NCBI GenBank assembly: GCA_002299915.1
Contig: DBOG01000038.1
Location: forward strand, 1 to 17,249
Length of the DNA: 17,249 nt
Reading direction: 5' to 3'
Source of the DNA: Proteobacteria bacterium UBA652
Lineage (GTDB): Bacteria; Pseudomonadota; Gammaproteobacteria; Nitrosococcales; Methylophagaceae
Shown here: positions 6,887-13,369 of the stretch, one piece after another
How the letters are laid out: every line of letters begins with the position of its first letter
Position numbering within the stretch: position 1 is the stretch's first letter
Translations under genes and position numbers: made by a program
The notes under the pieces: model-generated
Told to the model about the DNA's origin: nothing
Databases searched by the model: none
What the model saw: only the letters and a program-made list of their open reading frames with translations

Positions 6887-8791
6887 TTACAGGGTTAGTA
6901 ACAGCGTATTCAATCGCTTCACATAGCTTGCGGGATCTTCTAATTGACCCCCTTCAGCCAATAGCGCCTGATCAAATAAAATTGACGTCCAATCCTCGAA
7001 TTTAGCCTCATCTGATTCATCTTTAAGCCGGGCAACCATCGGATGCTCTGGGTTCAATTCAAAGATAGGCTTAGTGCCGCCGACATCTTGGCCTGCCGCT
7101 TTTAGCATCCGCTCAAGATTCGCACTCATATCCGTATCATCCACCACTAAACAGGCCGGAGAATCGGTTAAACGATGGGTGATTCGTACATCTTTCACCT
7201 TATCATCTAAACTCGTCTTAATCCGACCAATTAAATTTTCAAAGTTTTTATCTGTTTCAGCTTGTGCCTCTTTCTCGGCTTCATCTTCTAAATCGCCTAA
7301 GTCTAAATCGCCTTTGGCAACGGATTGTAATTGCTTGCCATCAAACTCCGTCAATGAATTAATCAACCATTCATCCACCCGATCTGTCAGCAATAATACC
7401 TCAATCCCTTTTTTACTGAACACTTCCAGATGTGGGCTATTTTTTGCCGCTGCAAAACTTTCTGCCGTAATATAATAAACTTTATCTTGGCCTTCTTTCA
7501 TCCGGCCGACATAGTCTTCTAGCGATACAGTTTGCTCTTCCGTCGCTAATTCTGTGGTCGCAAAACGCAATAAATTAGCCAACACCTCTTTATTGGCAAA
7601 ATCTTCGCCTAAACCTTCTTTAATCACCTGACCAAATTCTGCCCAGAAAGTCGCATATTGTTCTGGCTTGTTTTTTGCCATTTTTTTCAATTCACTCAGT
7701 ACTTTCTTCACAGAAGCAGTACGAATGCTGTCTATTGTTTTGCTGCCCTGCAAGATTTCGCGCGATACATTCAACGGCAAATCATTGGTATCAATTACAC
7801 CGCGAACAAACCGCAAATAACGTGGCATCAATTGTTCTGCATCTTCCATGATGAATACGCGCTTCACATATAACTTTAAGCCATGTGTACGGTTCTGTTC
7901 CCAGAGGTCAAAAGGGGCTTTAGCAGGAATATAAAGCAACGAGGTATATTCTGTTTTACCTTCAACCTTATTATGGCTCCACGTTAAAGGATCTTGGAAA
8001 TCATGGGCGACTTGCTTATAAAATTCTTTATAATCCTCATCGCTGATCTCGCTTTTTGCCAACGTCCACAATGCCGTTGCTTTATTCACTGTTTCATCTT
8101 CTAGCACCACTGACTCATCGATCTCGCCTTCTTCATTTGGCTCAGGATCTTTAGTCATCACAATGGGCAGGTTGATATGATCGGAATATTTACTGATGAT
8201 ATTACGCAACCGCCAGCTATTTAAGAATTCATCTTGGTCTTCACGTAAATGCAACGTAATTTCGGTCCCGCGTTCAGGCTTATCAATGGTTTCAATCGTG
8301 AAATCACCTTTACCCATTGATTCCCATTGCACACCTTGTTTAGATTTTGCACCTGCACGGCGGGTGGTTAAGGTTACTTTATCCGCCACGATAAATGACG
8401 AATAGAAACCCACCCCAAATTGACCAATTAATTGAGAATCTTTGCTGTCATCACCGGTGAGGCTATCAAAGAATTTTCGGGTCCCAGAACGGGCGATCGT
8501 ACCAATATTTTCAATCACTTCGTCACGTGTCATGCCGATACCGTTATCGCTAATAGTCACGGTACGCGCTTCTTTATCAAATGCCACCCGAATTTTTAAC
8601 TCGGCATCTTCTTCATATAAGGCATCATTTGATAGCGCCTCAAACCGTAATTTATCCGAAGCATCCGCTGCATTCGAGATCAACTCACGCATAAAGATCT
8701 CTTTGTTGCTATAAAGGGAATGGATCATCAGATCCAGTAGTTGTGTTACTTCAGTTTGAAAACCAAGTGTTTCTTTTTTTGCTGTTGCCAT
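6887..8791 (-). CDS. htpG: HtpG, Hsp90 family molecular chaperone
   Basis: HtpG is the bacterial Hsp90, an ATP-driven cytosolic homodimeric chaperone that works after DnaK. The length of 634 residues is close to E. coli (624). The GHKL ATPase signatures are clear: ELISNAADASDKLRF (about residues 36-50, with the catalytic Glu and magnesium-binding Asn), ISDNGIGMT, IGTIARSGTRKF and IGQFGVGFYSSF. The middle domain has LYVKRVFIMEDAEQLMPRYLRFVRGVIDTNDLPLNVSRE with its catalytic-loop Arg, and the C-terminal dimerisation part is complete. The ATG at 8791 lies 7 bases after AGAGG. A sigma-32 type promoter lies just upstream, and a hairpin touching the Shine-Dalgarno sequence is encoded in the leader region. 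Confidence 0.98.
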   Translation of the reverse strand: MATAKKETLGFQTEVTQLLDLMIHSLYSNKEIFMRELISNAADASDKLRFEALSNDALYEEDAELKIRVAFDKEARTVTISDNGIGMTRDEVIENIGTIARSGTRKFFDSLTGDDSKDSQLIGQFGVGFYSSFIVADKVTLTTRRAGAKSKQGVQWESMGKGDFTIETIDKPERGTEITLHLREDQDEFLNSWRLRNIISKYSDHINLPIVMTKDPEPNEEGEIDESVVLEDETVNKATALWTLAKSEISDEDYKEFYKQVAHDFQDPLTWSHNKVEGKTEYTSLLYIPAKAPFDLWEQNRTHGLKLYVKRVFIMEDAEQLMPRYLRFVRGVIDTNDLPLNVSREILQGSKTIDSIRTASVKKVLSELKKMAKNKPEQYATFWAEFGQVIKEGLGEDFANKEVLANLLRFATTELATEEQTVSLEDYVGRMKEGQDKVYYITAESFAAAKNSPHLEVFSKKGIEVLLLTDRVDEWLINSLTEFDGKQLQSVAKGDLDLGDLEDEAEKEAQAETDKNFENLIGRIKTSLDDKVKDVRITHRLTDSPACLVVDDTDMSANLERMLKAAGQDVGGTKPIFELNPEHPMVARLKDESDEAKFEDWTSILFDQALLAEGGQLEDPASYVKRLNTLLLTL

Positions 8792-8800
8792 TTTTATGCC

Positions 8801-8830
8801 TCTGATTGAATTCTATTTCAATTCATCAGA
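8801..8830 (-). promoter_or_regulatory. Hairpin reaching into the htpG ribosome binding site
   Basis: On the minus strand TCTGATGAATT (8830-8820) pairs with AATTCAATCAGA (8812-8801), giving 11 base pairs with one bulged base and a 7-base loop. The last three bases, AGA, are the first three of the Shine-Dalgarno AGAGG (8803-8799). Only transcripts starting upstream of the sigma-32 start site would contain both arms. Confidence 0.4.
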
Positions 8831-8856
8831 TGAGGGCAATAGCGCCAGACTTCAAG
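8828..8856 (-). promoter_or_regulatory. Sigma-32 (RpoH) type heat-shock promoter of htpG
   Basis: CTTGAAG (8856-8850), a 14-base spacer and CCTCATCT (8835-8828) match the RpoH consensus CTTGAAA, 13-15 bases, CCCCATnT, with one mismatch in each element. The -35 box overlaps the last codons and stop of vapC. The predicted transcription start is near 8820, about 30 bases before the htpG ATG. Confidence 0.75.
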
Positions 8857-9262
8857 TATTAAAATTAAGCAACTTTAGCCCCACATCCACATATTCATCC
8901 ATTTTTTGATCTCGACTGACTAAAATGAAATCATCTGATAAACATTTCCAGATAATGGCGCGGTCAAATGGATCCTTATGACCTATTGGTTTAGGTAGTT
9001 GATAATGGCTCGCCATATTATCTGCTGTAAAATCTACTACCGTGATATGCATCTGCTGAGCATAAGCTAATAATTCATCCGGCGTAACACCTTCTAGGCG
9101 CAGTTTCCCAAGATTGAATTTTAGTGAAATTTCCCAAAAACTAATCGAACAAATATACAGTTCACACTCATTACTTTTTAACTGCTTCAATACTGTTGGG
9201 GGTAACTTATTCGGTTCAAACAATAGCCACAAAAAAATATGCGTATCAATCAGGTATTTCAT
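8852..9262 (-). CDS. VapC-like PIN-domain ribonuclease toxin
   Basis: This is a 136-residue PIN-domain toxin expected to be a magnesium-dependent endoribonuclease (VapC toxins often cut tRNA or rRNA). The acidic centre is complete: Asp6 in YLIDTHIFLWLL, Glu44 in SFWEISLKF, Asp97 and Asp100 in GHKDPFDRAII, and Asp119 in LVSRDQKMDEY. DTHIFLWL and HKDPFDR are typical of the VapC subgroup that pairs with Phd-type antitoxins. The ATG at 9262 overlaps the antitoxin stop by one base (TAATG), so translation is coupled. Its 3' end carries the -35 box of the htpG heat-shock promoter, so the toxin gene and chaperone promoter are physically interlocked. Confidence 0.9.
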   Translation of the reverse strand: MKYLIDTHIFLWLLFEPNKLPPTVLKQLKSNECELYICSISFWEISLKFNLGKLRLEGVTPDELLAYAQQMHITVVDFTADNMASHYQLPKPIGHKDPFDRAIIWKCLSDDFILVSRDQKMDEYVDVGLKLLNFNT

Positions 9263-9504
9263 TAGCCTAGTAGATCTTCTTCACTCATCACAAAGTCATC
9301 ATTTAGCGAATAACTACCTTTGCCCTCCATAATGCCAAAATTTCTGTTCTGCTTATTGGCATAGGCTTCTGAATAAGGTACAAGCATTGCAATTTTTTTA
9401 TGTTTTTTACCGTATTCGATAATAAAGGTTTCACCATTTTGCTCCACCTGCTGCAAAATAGATGAAAACTCAGATTTTAATTTTCCAATTTGGATAGATT
9501 CCAT
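9262..9504 (-). CDS. Phd/YefM-type antitoxin of the VapC module
   Basis: This is an 80-residue antitoxin. The frame is open 15 codons further upstream, to an ATG at 9549, but I take the ATG at 9504. The protein then begins MESIQIGKLKSEFSSILQQVEQNGETFIIEYGKKHKKIAMLVPYSE, the normal Phd/YefM N-terminus, and a GAGTGG lies upstream. The longer form would read through the operator and promoter. The C-terminal part (FGIMEGKGSYSLNDDFVMSEEDLLG) is acidic and matches the toxin-binding tail of Phd-type partners of VapC. It should neutralise VapC and repress the operon at the palindrome 9517-9528. Confidence 0.87.
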   Translation of the reverse strand: MESIQIGKLKSEFSSILQQVEQNGETFIIEYGKKHKKIAMLVPYSEAYANKQNRNFGIMEGKGSYSLNDDFVMSEEDLLG

Positions 9505-9516
9505 TGTATGCCACTC

Positions 9517-9569
9517 ATTATTAATAATACCACGCAAAAATAATATCAAAAAAAACCGGAACTTGTCAA
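9517..9569 (-). promoter_or_regulatory. Promoter and palindromic operator of the vapC module
   Basis: On the minus strand TTGACA (9569-9564), an 18-base spacer containing a run of eight T, and TATTAT (9545-9540) make a good sigma-70 promoter. A perfect 12-base palindrome, ATTATTAATAAT (9517-9528), lies just after the expected start of transcription and before the antitoxin ATG, the usual place for an antitoxin operator. A second TTGACA lies 8 bases upstream because ACTTGTCA is repeated in tandem at 9561-9576, overlapping the yaaA stop codon. Confidence 0.6.
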
Positions 9570-9573
9570 CTTG

Positions 9574-10344
9574 TCAAGTTTGTTTTCGAGTAAACACCCA
9601 GTCATTTTCAGATGACATTTCAGCACTAAATTGATAACCATCGCTATTAAAGTCCTTGATGCCATCGGGTGCATCCAAACGATGGTCAATCACATAGCGG
9701 CTCATTAAGCCACGGGCTTTTTTGGCATAAAAACTAATGATTTTATATTGGCCATTTTTCCAGTCTTTGAATACTGGCGTAATGATCCGGCCCCTAAATT
9801 GTTTTAACTGAATTGCTTTGGCATATTCATTGGAAGCCAGATTAATCAATACACCATCCATTAACGCTGGTTCTGCTTCGAGAGACTGCCGTAAACGCTC
9901 TCCCCAAAATGCATATAAATCCTTGCCTTTTTCTGTTCTGAGTTTTGTGCCCATTTCTAGGCGATAGGCTTGCATCAGATCTAAGGGGCGTAAGATGCCG
10001 TATAAGCCAGATAAGATCCGCAGATGGTGCTGGGCATAGTCTAAGCCGTCTGCATCTAAGCTGGCCGCATCTAGCCCTGTATACACATCACCTTTGAATG
10101 CCAATATAGCTTGTTTGGCGTTATCTAATGTGAACGGTGTTGCCCACGATTGATAACGTGCTAAATTCAAGCCTGCAAGCTTATCACTGAGCTTCATCAG
10201 CTGGGCGAGTTTCACATCGGAATAAGCCGCCAAGATATCTATCAAGCTCTGTGATTGCGCGATAAAATCAGGCCGGCTATAATTATTGATGCTATTTGGC
10301 GAATCAAAATCCAGCGTTTTTGCTGGTGAAATAACTATTAACAT
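9574..10344 (-). CDS. yaaA: YaaA, peroxide stress protein (DUF328)
   Basis: YaaA lowers intracellular free iron during hydrogen peroxide stress and so limits Fenton damage to DNA and protein. The family has a DNA-binding fold, but the molecular action is not fully known. The 256 residues match E. coli YaaA (258). The N-terminus MLIVISPAKTLDFDSP and the segments KGDVYTGLDAASLD, LRILSGLYGILRPLDLMQAYRLEMGTKL, LINLASNEYAKAI and ISFYAKKARGLMSRYVIDH are family hallmarks. It is the last gene of the minus-strand cluster, 19 bases after the DUF4389 gene. Its start has only a weak Shine-Dalgarno sequence. Its final codons overlap the upstream promoter region of the vapC module. Confidence 0.96.
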   Translation of the reverse strand: MLIVISPAKTLDFDSPNSINNYSRPDFIAQSQSLIDILAAYSDVKLAQLMKLSDKLAGLNLARYQSWATPFTLDNAKQAILAFKGDVYTGLDAASLDADGLDYAQHHLRILSGLYGILRPLDLMQAYRLEMGTKLRTEKGKDLYAFWGERLRQSLEAEPALMDGVLINLASNEYAKAIQLKQFRGRIITPVFKDWKNGQYKIISFYAKKARGLMSRYVIDHRLDAPDGIKDFNSDGYQFSAEMSSENDWVFTRKQT

Positions 10345-10363
10345 CTAAAATTAATACCGCTTC

Positions 10364-10699
10364 TTACTCAGTTGCATCATCTGCTGATTTAACTGCTAGC
10401 TTATCCCGATCAACTGCATTCTCTTCTGGCCACGCAGCCCATGGAAAAGGTTTGTCTTCCGAATTATAAGTCATAAATTGTGTGATTTGGTAGATATAGC
10501 GTGACAAGCAGCCTCCAAATTCTGAAATATTGTCATTCGCTGAACCTGTTAGTAATGCAAAGACAGCTTGCACAAACGTAATTAAAAATAACACTCCCAT
10601 CGCCACATACAAAATAGCGACAAACAGCAACATATACAGCACGCGTAGCCATTGATTTGTATCTTTCAAGCTATCTGGTATCTTAGATTTTGCTTCCAT
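10364..10699 (-). CDS. DUF4389 inner-membrane protein
   Basis: This is a 111-residue membrane protein of unknown function. Residues about 18-52 (LRVLYMLLFVAILYVAMGVLFLITFVQAVFALLTG) form one long or two tightly packed hydrophobic segments. The following FGGCLSRYIYQITQFMTYNSEDKPFPWAAWP is the DUF4389 signature, in which a helix leads to a conserved PFP-x3-WP motif. The C-terminus is charged and probably cytoplasmic. The start at 10699 is supported by a GGGAGAG ribosome binding site 5 bases upstream. It lies 27 bases after roxA and 19 bases before yaaA, consistent with one transcript. Nothing here reveals its biochemical role. Confidence 0.85.
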   Translation of the reverse strand: MEAKSKIPDSLKDTNQWLRVLYMLLFVAILYVAMGVLFLITFVQAVFALLTGSANDNISEFGGCLSRYIYQITQFMTYNSEDKPFPWAAWPEENAVDRDKLAVKSADDATE

Positions 10700-10726
10700 T
10701 ATTCTCTCCCTCTTTATAGTATTCTA

Positions 10727-11902
10727 TTAGGCCCAATAAAAAGCACCTTCATTAATCAGGTTAATTATAAGCGCAATCATATCGTCATGAGCTGCTAATT
10801 CATCCCAATCTCTCGCTGTTATTTCTGTTATATCAGCCAACATCGGTAATAAGGCTGCAGCATCTCCTATAACATCATAGACCTCTCCAGCAACAAATAG
10901 TTGTCCACCCTTTTCTGTTTTTGCCCACGCAAAGCGATAATAGGGATTTTTAGTTAAGATTTGATTCTGTGAAAATTGCGCTGTAAGCTGGGCTTTATTC
11001 ACCGATTCATTGCTAGGCGCTGGCATTAATGCCCGTAAGGTTGATTTGGGTTCTGTTTGATGTTGTCCAATCCATGTTTTCAAATAAGGTGCGGCTTCTT
11101 CCACCGCATCATGCAGCATCTGCTTTACGGTTGCTGCAACCTCATCATTTATTTCTGCTGGATCAGTCATTGAACACACTAAATCACTATCTTGATAGCG
11201 TGTACTGCCTAAGTTTTTCTCTGCTAGCCCATTGACTAAAGTATCCAGTAAATCTAATCGCGAAGGTGCCCGAAAACCTAATGAAAATGTCATGCATTCA
11301 CCGGCTGCCACCCCATGATGTGCAATACCTGGTGGTAAATAAAGCATATCGCCAGGCGATAATGTCCAGCTTTTATCAGGCGTAAATTCAGCCAGTATTT
11401 GCAAACTCAAATCGGGCAATAAACGTGCTTGTTGAATGGGTGCGTCCTGAATTTGCCAATGGCGCTGCCCCAATCCCTGTAGCAAAAACACATCGTAATT
11501 ATCGGTATGCGGCCCCACCGACCCTTGATCAACCGCATAGCTGACCATCACATCATCCTGCCGCCATTGGGGAATAAAAGATAAGGGATCAAATACGTGT
11601 TGAATGCCTAATTCAGCGGCATGTTTATCCACATCTTGAACTAATAGCGTCCAATGCGTTGCTGGCAGTTGAGCAAAATCATCATCACTCAAAGGCCCGC
11701 TTTTCACTTGCCATGGTATGTCGCCCTGCTCTTGAATTAACCGTGATTCTATCTCAGGCTCACACGCCAACCCCGCCAACTCTGCTGGCGAAATAGGCGA
11801 TTCAAAATGAGGGAAGGCCTGGCGAATTAGCAGTGGCTTTTTTTGCCAATATTGCTGAATAAATTCTGATTCTGTTAAGCCGGTGTTAAAGAATGGTTTC
11901 AC
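10727..11902 (-). CDS. roxA: RoxA (YcfD), ribosomal protein uL16 arginine hydroxylase
   Basis: RoxA is a JmjC/cupin-fold oxygenase that uses iron(II) and 2-oxoglutarate to hydroxylate an arginine of ribosomal protein L16 (Arg81 in E. coli). Its need for oxygen makes it a possible link between oxygen supply and translation. The iron ligands are visible: His132 and Asp134 in VGPHTDNYDVFLLQG, and His195 in LYLPPGIAHHG. The N-terminal WQKKPLLIRQAF and ISPAELAGLACEPEIESRLI match E. coli YcfD closely, and the C-terminal winged-helix part is present. The length is 391 (373 in E. coli). The start is GTG at 11902, overlapping the nfeD stop as GTGA with little Shine-Dalgarno sequence, so it probably depends on coupling to nfeD. 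Confidence 0.94.
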   Translation of the reverse strand: MKPFFNTGLTESEFIQQYWQKKPLLIRQAFPHFESPISPAELAGLACEPEIESRLIQEQGDIPWQVKSGPLSDDDFAQLPATHWTLLVQDVDKHAAELGIQHVFDPLSFIPQWRQDDVMVSYAVDQGSVGPHTDNYDVFLLQGLGQRHWQIQDAPIQQARLLPDLSLQILAEFTPDKSWTLSPGDMLYLPPGIAHHGVAAGECMTFSLGFRAPSRLDLLDTLVNGLAEKNLGSTRYQDSDLVCSMTDPAEINDEVAATVKQMLHDAVEEAAPYLKTWIGQHQTEPKSTLRALMPAPSNESVNKAQLTAQFSQNQILTKNPYYRFAWAKTEKGGQLFVAGEVYDVIGDAAALLPMLADITEITARDWDELAAHDDMIALIINLINEGAFYWA

Positions 11903-12330
11903 ACAATATCGACATACAGCAATACATTATCCGCAGACGTGACGCGTACTTTGGTGCCTGCTGGGCAATCCTCACCGACTACCTTCCAAGTCGAATCGTC
12001 GACTTGGATTTTACCTGTGCCATCCACAATTGGCGCTTTCAATGTAATCACTCGGCCAACATAACGCTCACTCCGACGATTTAATAATGGCTCATCAGTC
12101 TGGATCGGTTTTTTATCATAATAAATCCGGGATGCAATCACAGATGCCACTGATAATGCGGAGAAAATTACTAGCTGCGCTTCCCAGCTAAGTGACGGCA
12201 TTAGCCATAAAACAATCCCCGTCACAAATGCGGCTGCACCTAGCCAAATAAAAAAGAACGTGGGTAATATTACTTCAAGTGTCAGCAAGGCCGCAGCTAA
12301 TACCCACCAATGCCAAAAATCAAATTCCAT
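11899..12330 (-). CDS. NfeD family membrane protein (YbbK-like)
   Basis: This is a short NfeD protein of 143 residues. Membrane segments lie at about residues 8-44 (WVLAAALLTLEVILPTFFFIWLGAAAFVTGIVLWL) and 52-66, followed by a soluble OB-fold beta domain (RYVGRVITLKAPIVDGTGKIQVDDSTWKVVGEDCPAGTKVRV). Short NfeD proteins are normally encoded beside a stomatin/SPFH protein and are thought to work with it in membrane quality control. Here the SPFH gene qmcA lies 19 bases upstream. The ATG follows GGAGAG. The protein ends VDIV, and its stop overlaps the roxA GTG. Confidence 0.92.
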   Translation of the reverse strand: MEFDFWHWWVLAAALLTLEVILPTFFFIWLGAAAFVTGIVLWLMPSLSWEAQLVIFSALSVASVIASRIYYDKKPIQTDEPLLNRRSERYVGRVITLKAPIVDGTGKIQVDDSTWKVVGEDCPAGTKVRVTSADNVLLYVDIV

Positions 12331-12349
12331 ACTGCTCTCCTTGAATTAT

Positions 12350-13267
12350 TTATCTCTTAAAAGCATCTTTAGCAAGCTCTGCAATACCGCCTAATGAGCC
12401 AATCACACTACTTGATTCTAATGGCATAAACACCACTTTATTATTAGGTGCGGACGCGATATCTTTGATTGCCTCAACATATTTCTGCGCCACAAAATAG
12501 TTAACTGCTTGCACATTCCCCGATTTAATCGCATCCGATACCATCGTGGTTACACGTGCTTCTGCCTCACCCTCACGCTCACGCGCTTCCGCATCTCTAA
12601 AGGCAGCTTCTTTTCGCCCTTCCGCATCTAGCATCACAGATTGCTTTTGACCTTCCGCTTTTAGAATTTCTGATTGGCGCAAGCCTTCCGCTTCCAAGAT
12701 ATTGGCACGTTTTTCCCGCTCTGCCTTCATTTGGCGACCCATCGCCTCGATCAAATCTTTTGGTGGCTCAATATCTTTAATCTCAATCCGCGTTACTTTT
12801 ACACCCCACGGCGCAGTGGCATCATCCACCACATGCAATAAACGCGCATTAATATCATCTCGTTTTGATAATAACTCATCTAAATCCATTGAGCCCATCA
12901 CGGTTCGGATATTCGTCATCGTTAAATTCAAAATCGCATGATGCAGATTATTCACTTCATACGCTGATTTTGCCGCATCCACCACCTGAAAAAACACCAC
13001 GCCATCGACCCGCACCATCGCATTATCTTTAGTGATGATCTCTTGTGATGTTACATCCATCACTTGCTCCATCATATTGATTTTTGCGCCAATACGATTC
13101 ACATAGGGCATCACAAAACTCAATCCAGGACGCAATGTGCGTGTATATCGGCCAAATTTCTCAACCGTAAATTCCCGCCCCTGTGGCACAACCTGAATCC
13201 ATTTTTTAAGCGTCACTAAAACCAATACGCCTAACCCAATCGCTAATACTGATATACCTTCAAACAT
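12350..13267 (-). CDS. qmcA: QmcA, SPFH/stomatin-like membrane protein
   Basis: QmcA is an SPFH/band 7 protein that forms large inner-membrane assemblies involved in membrane quality control; the E. coli protein functionally overlaps with FtsH-HflKC. I start it at ATG 13267, preceded by AAGGAG, which gives 305 residues, the E. coli length. A start at 13294 would be nine residues longer and has no support. One N-terminal membrane anchor (ISVLAIGLGVLVLVTL) leads into the band 7 domain (VPQGREFTVEKFGRYTRTLRPGLSFVMPYV). Residues about 180-240 form a charged Ala/Glu-rich coiled coil (AEREKRANILEAEGLRQSEILKAEGQKQS). The tail contains FMPLESSSVIGSLGGI. Confidence 0.94.
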   Translation of the reverse strand: MFEGISVLAIGLGVLVLVTLKKWIQVVPQGREFTVEKFGRYTRTLRPGLSFVMPYVNRIGAKINMMEQVMDVTSQEIITKDNAMVRVDGVVFFQVVDAAKSAYEVNNLHHAILNLTMTNIRTVMGSMDLDELLSKRDDINARLLHVVDDATAPWGVKVTRIEIKDIEPPKDLIEAMGRQMKAEREKRANILEAEGLRQSEILKAEGQKQSVMLDAEGRKEAAFRDAEAREREGEAEARVTTMVSDAIKSGNVQAVNYFVAQKYVEAIKDIASAPNNKVVFMPLESSSVIGSLGGIAELAKDAFKR

Positions 13268-13307
13268 CACTTTCTCCTTAAATTTACATAACAAATAATC
13301 TCAGTCT

Positions 13308-13316
13308 ATCATACCA
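13308..13316 (-). promoter_or_regulatory. Extended -10 promoter of the qmcA operon
   Basis: TGGTATGAT (13316-13308, minus strand) is an extended -10 element (TGn plus TATGAT). TTGTCG lies 17 bases before the overlapping TATGGT, giving an alternative alignment. It faces the minus-strand cluster and lies about 40 bases before the qmcA start. Confidence 0.45.
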
Positions 13317-13334
13317 TAAGCACAGCACATAACA

Positions 13335-13363
13335 TCGACAATAAAGCAACGATACGCTACTAT
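13335..13363 (+). promoter_or_regulatory. Probable comEC promoter giving a leaderless transcript
   Basis: TCGACA (13335-13340) and TACTAT (13358-13363) are 17 bases apart. The -35 matches 5 of 6 and the -10 matches 4 of 6 consensus positions. Only six bases (CACCCC) separate the -10 box from the comEC ATG at 13370, so transcription would start at or next to the start codon. Confidence 0.4.
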
Positions 13364-13369
13364 CACCCC

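Noticed and set aside
9541..9590. Intrinsic terminator of yaaA using the run of eight T
   Set aside because: The only stems (AACTTG/CAAGTT) are AT-rich and do not abut the T run. The T run fits better as the spacer of the vapC module promoter.
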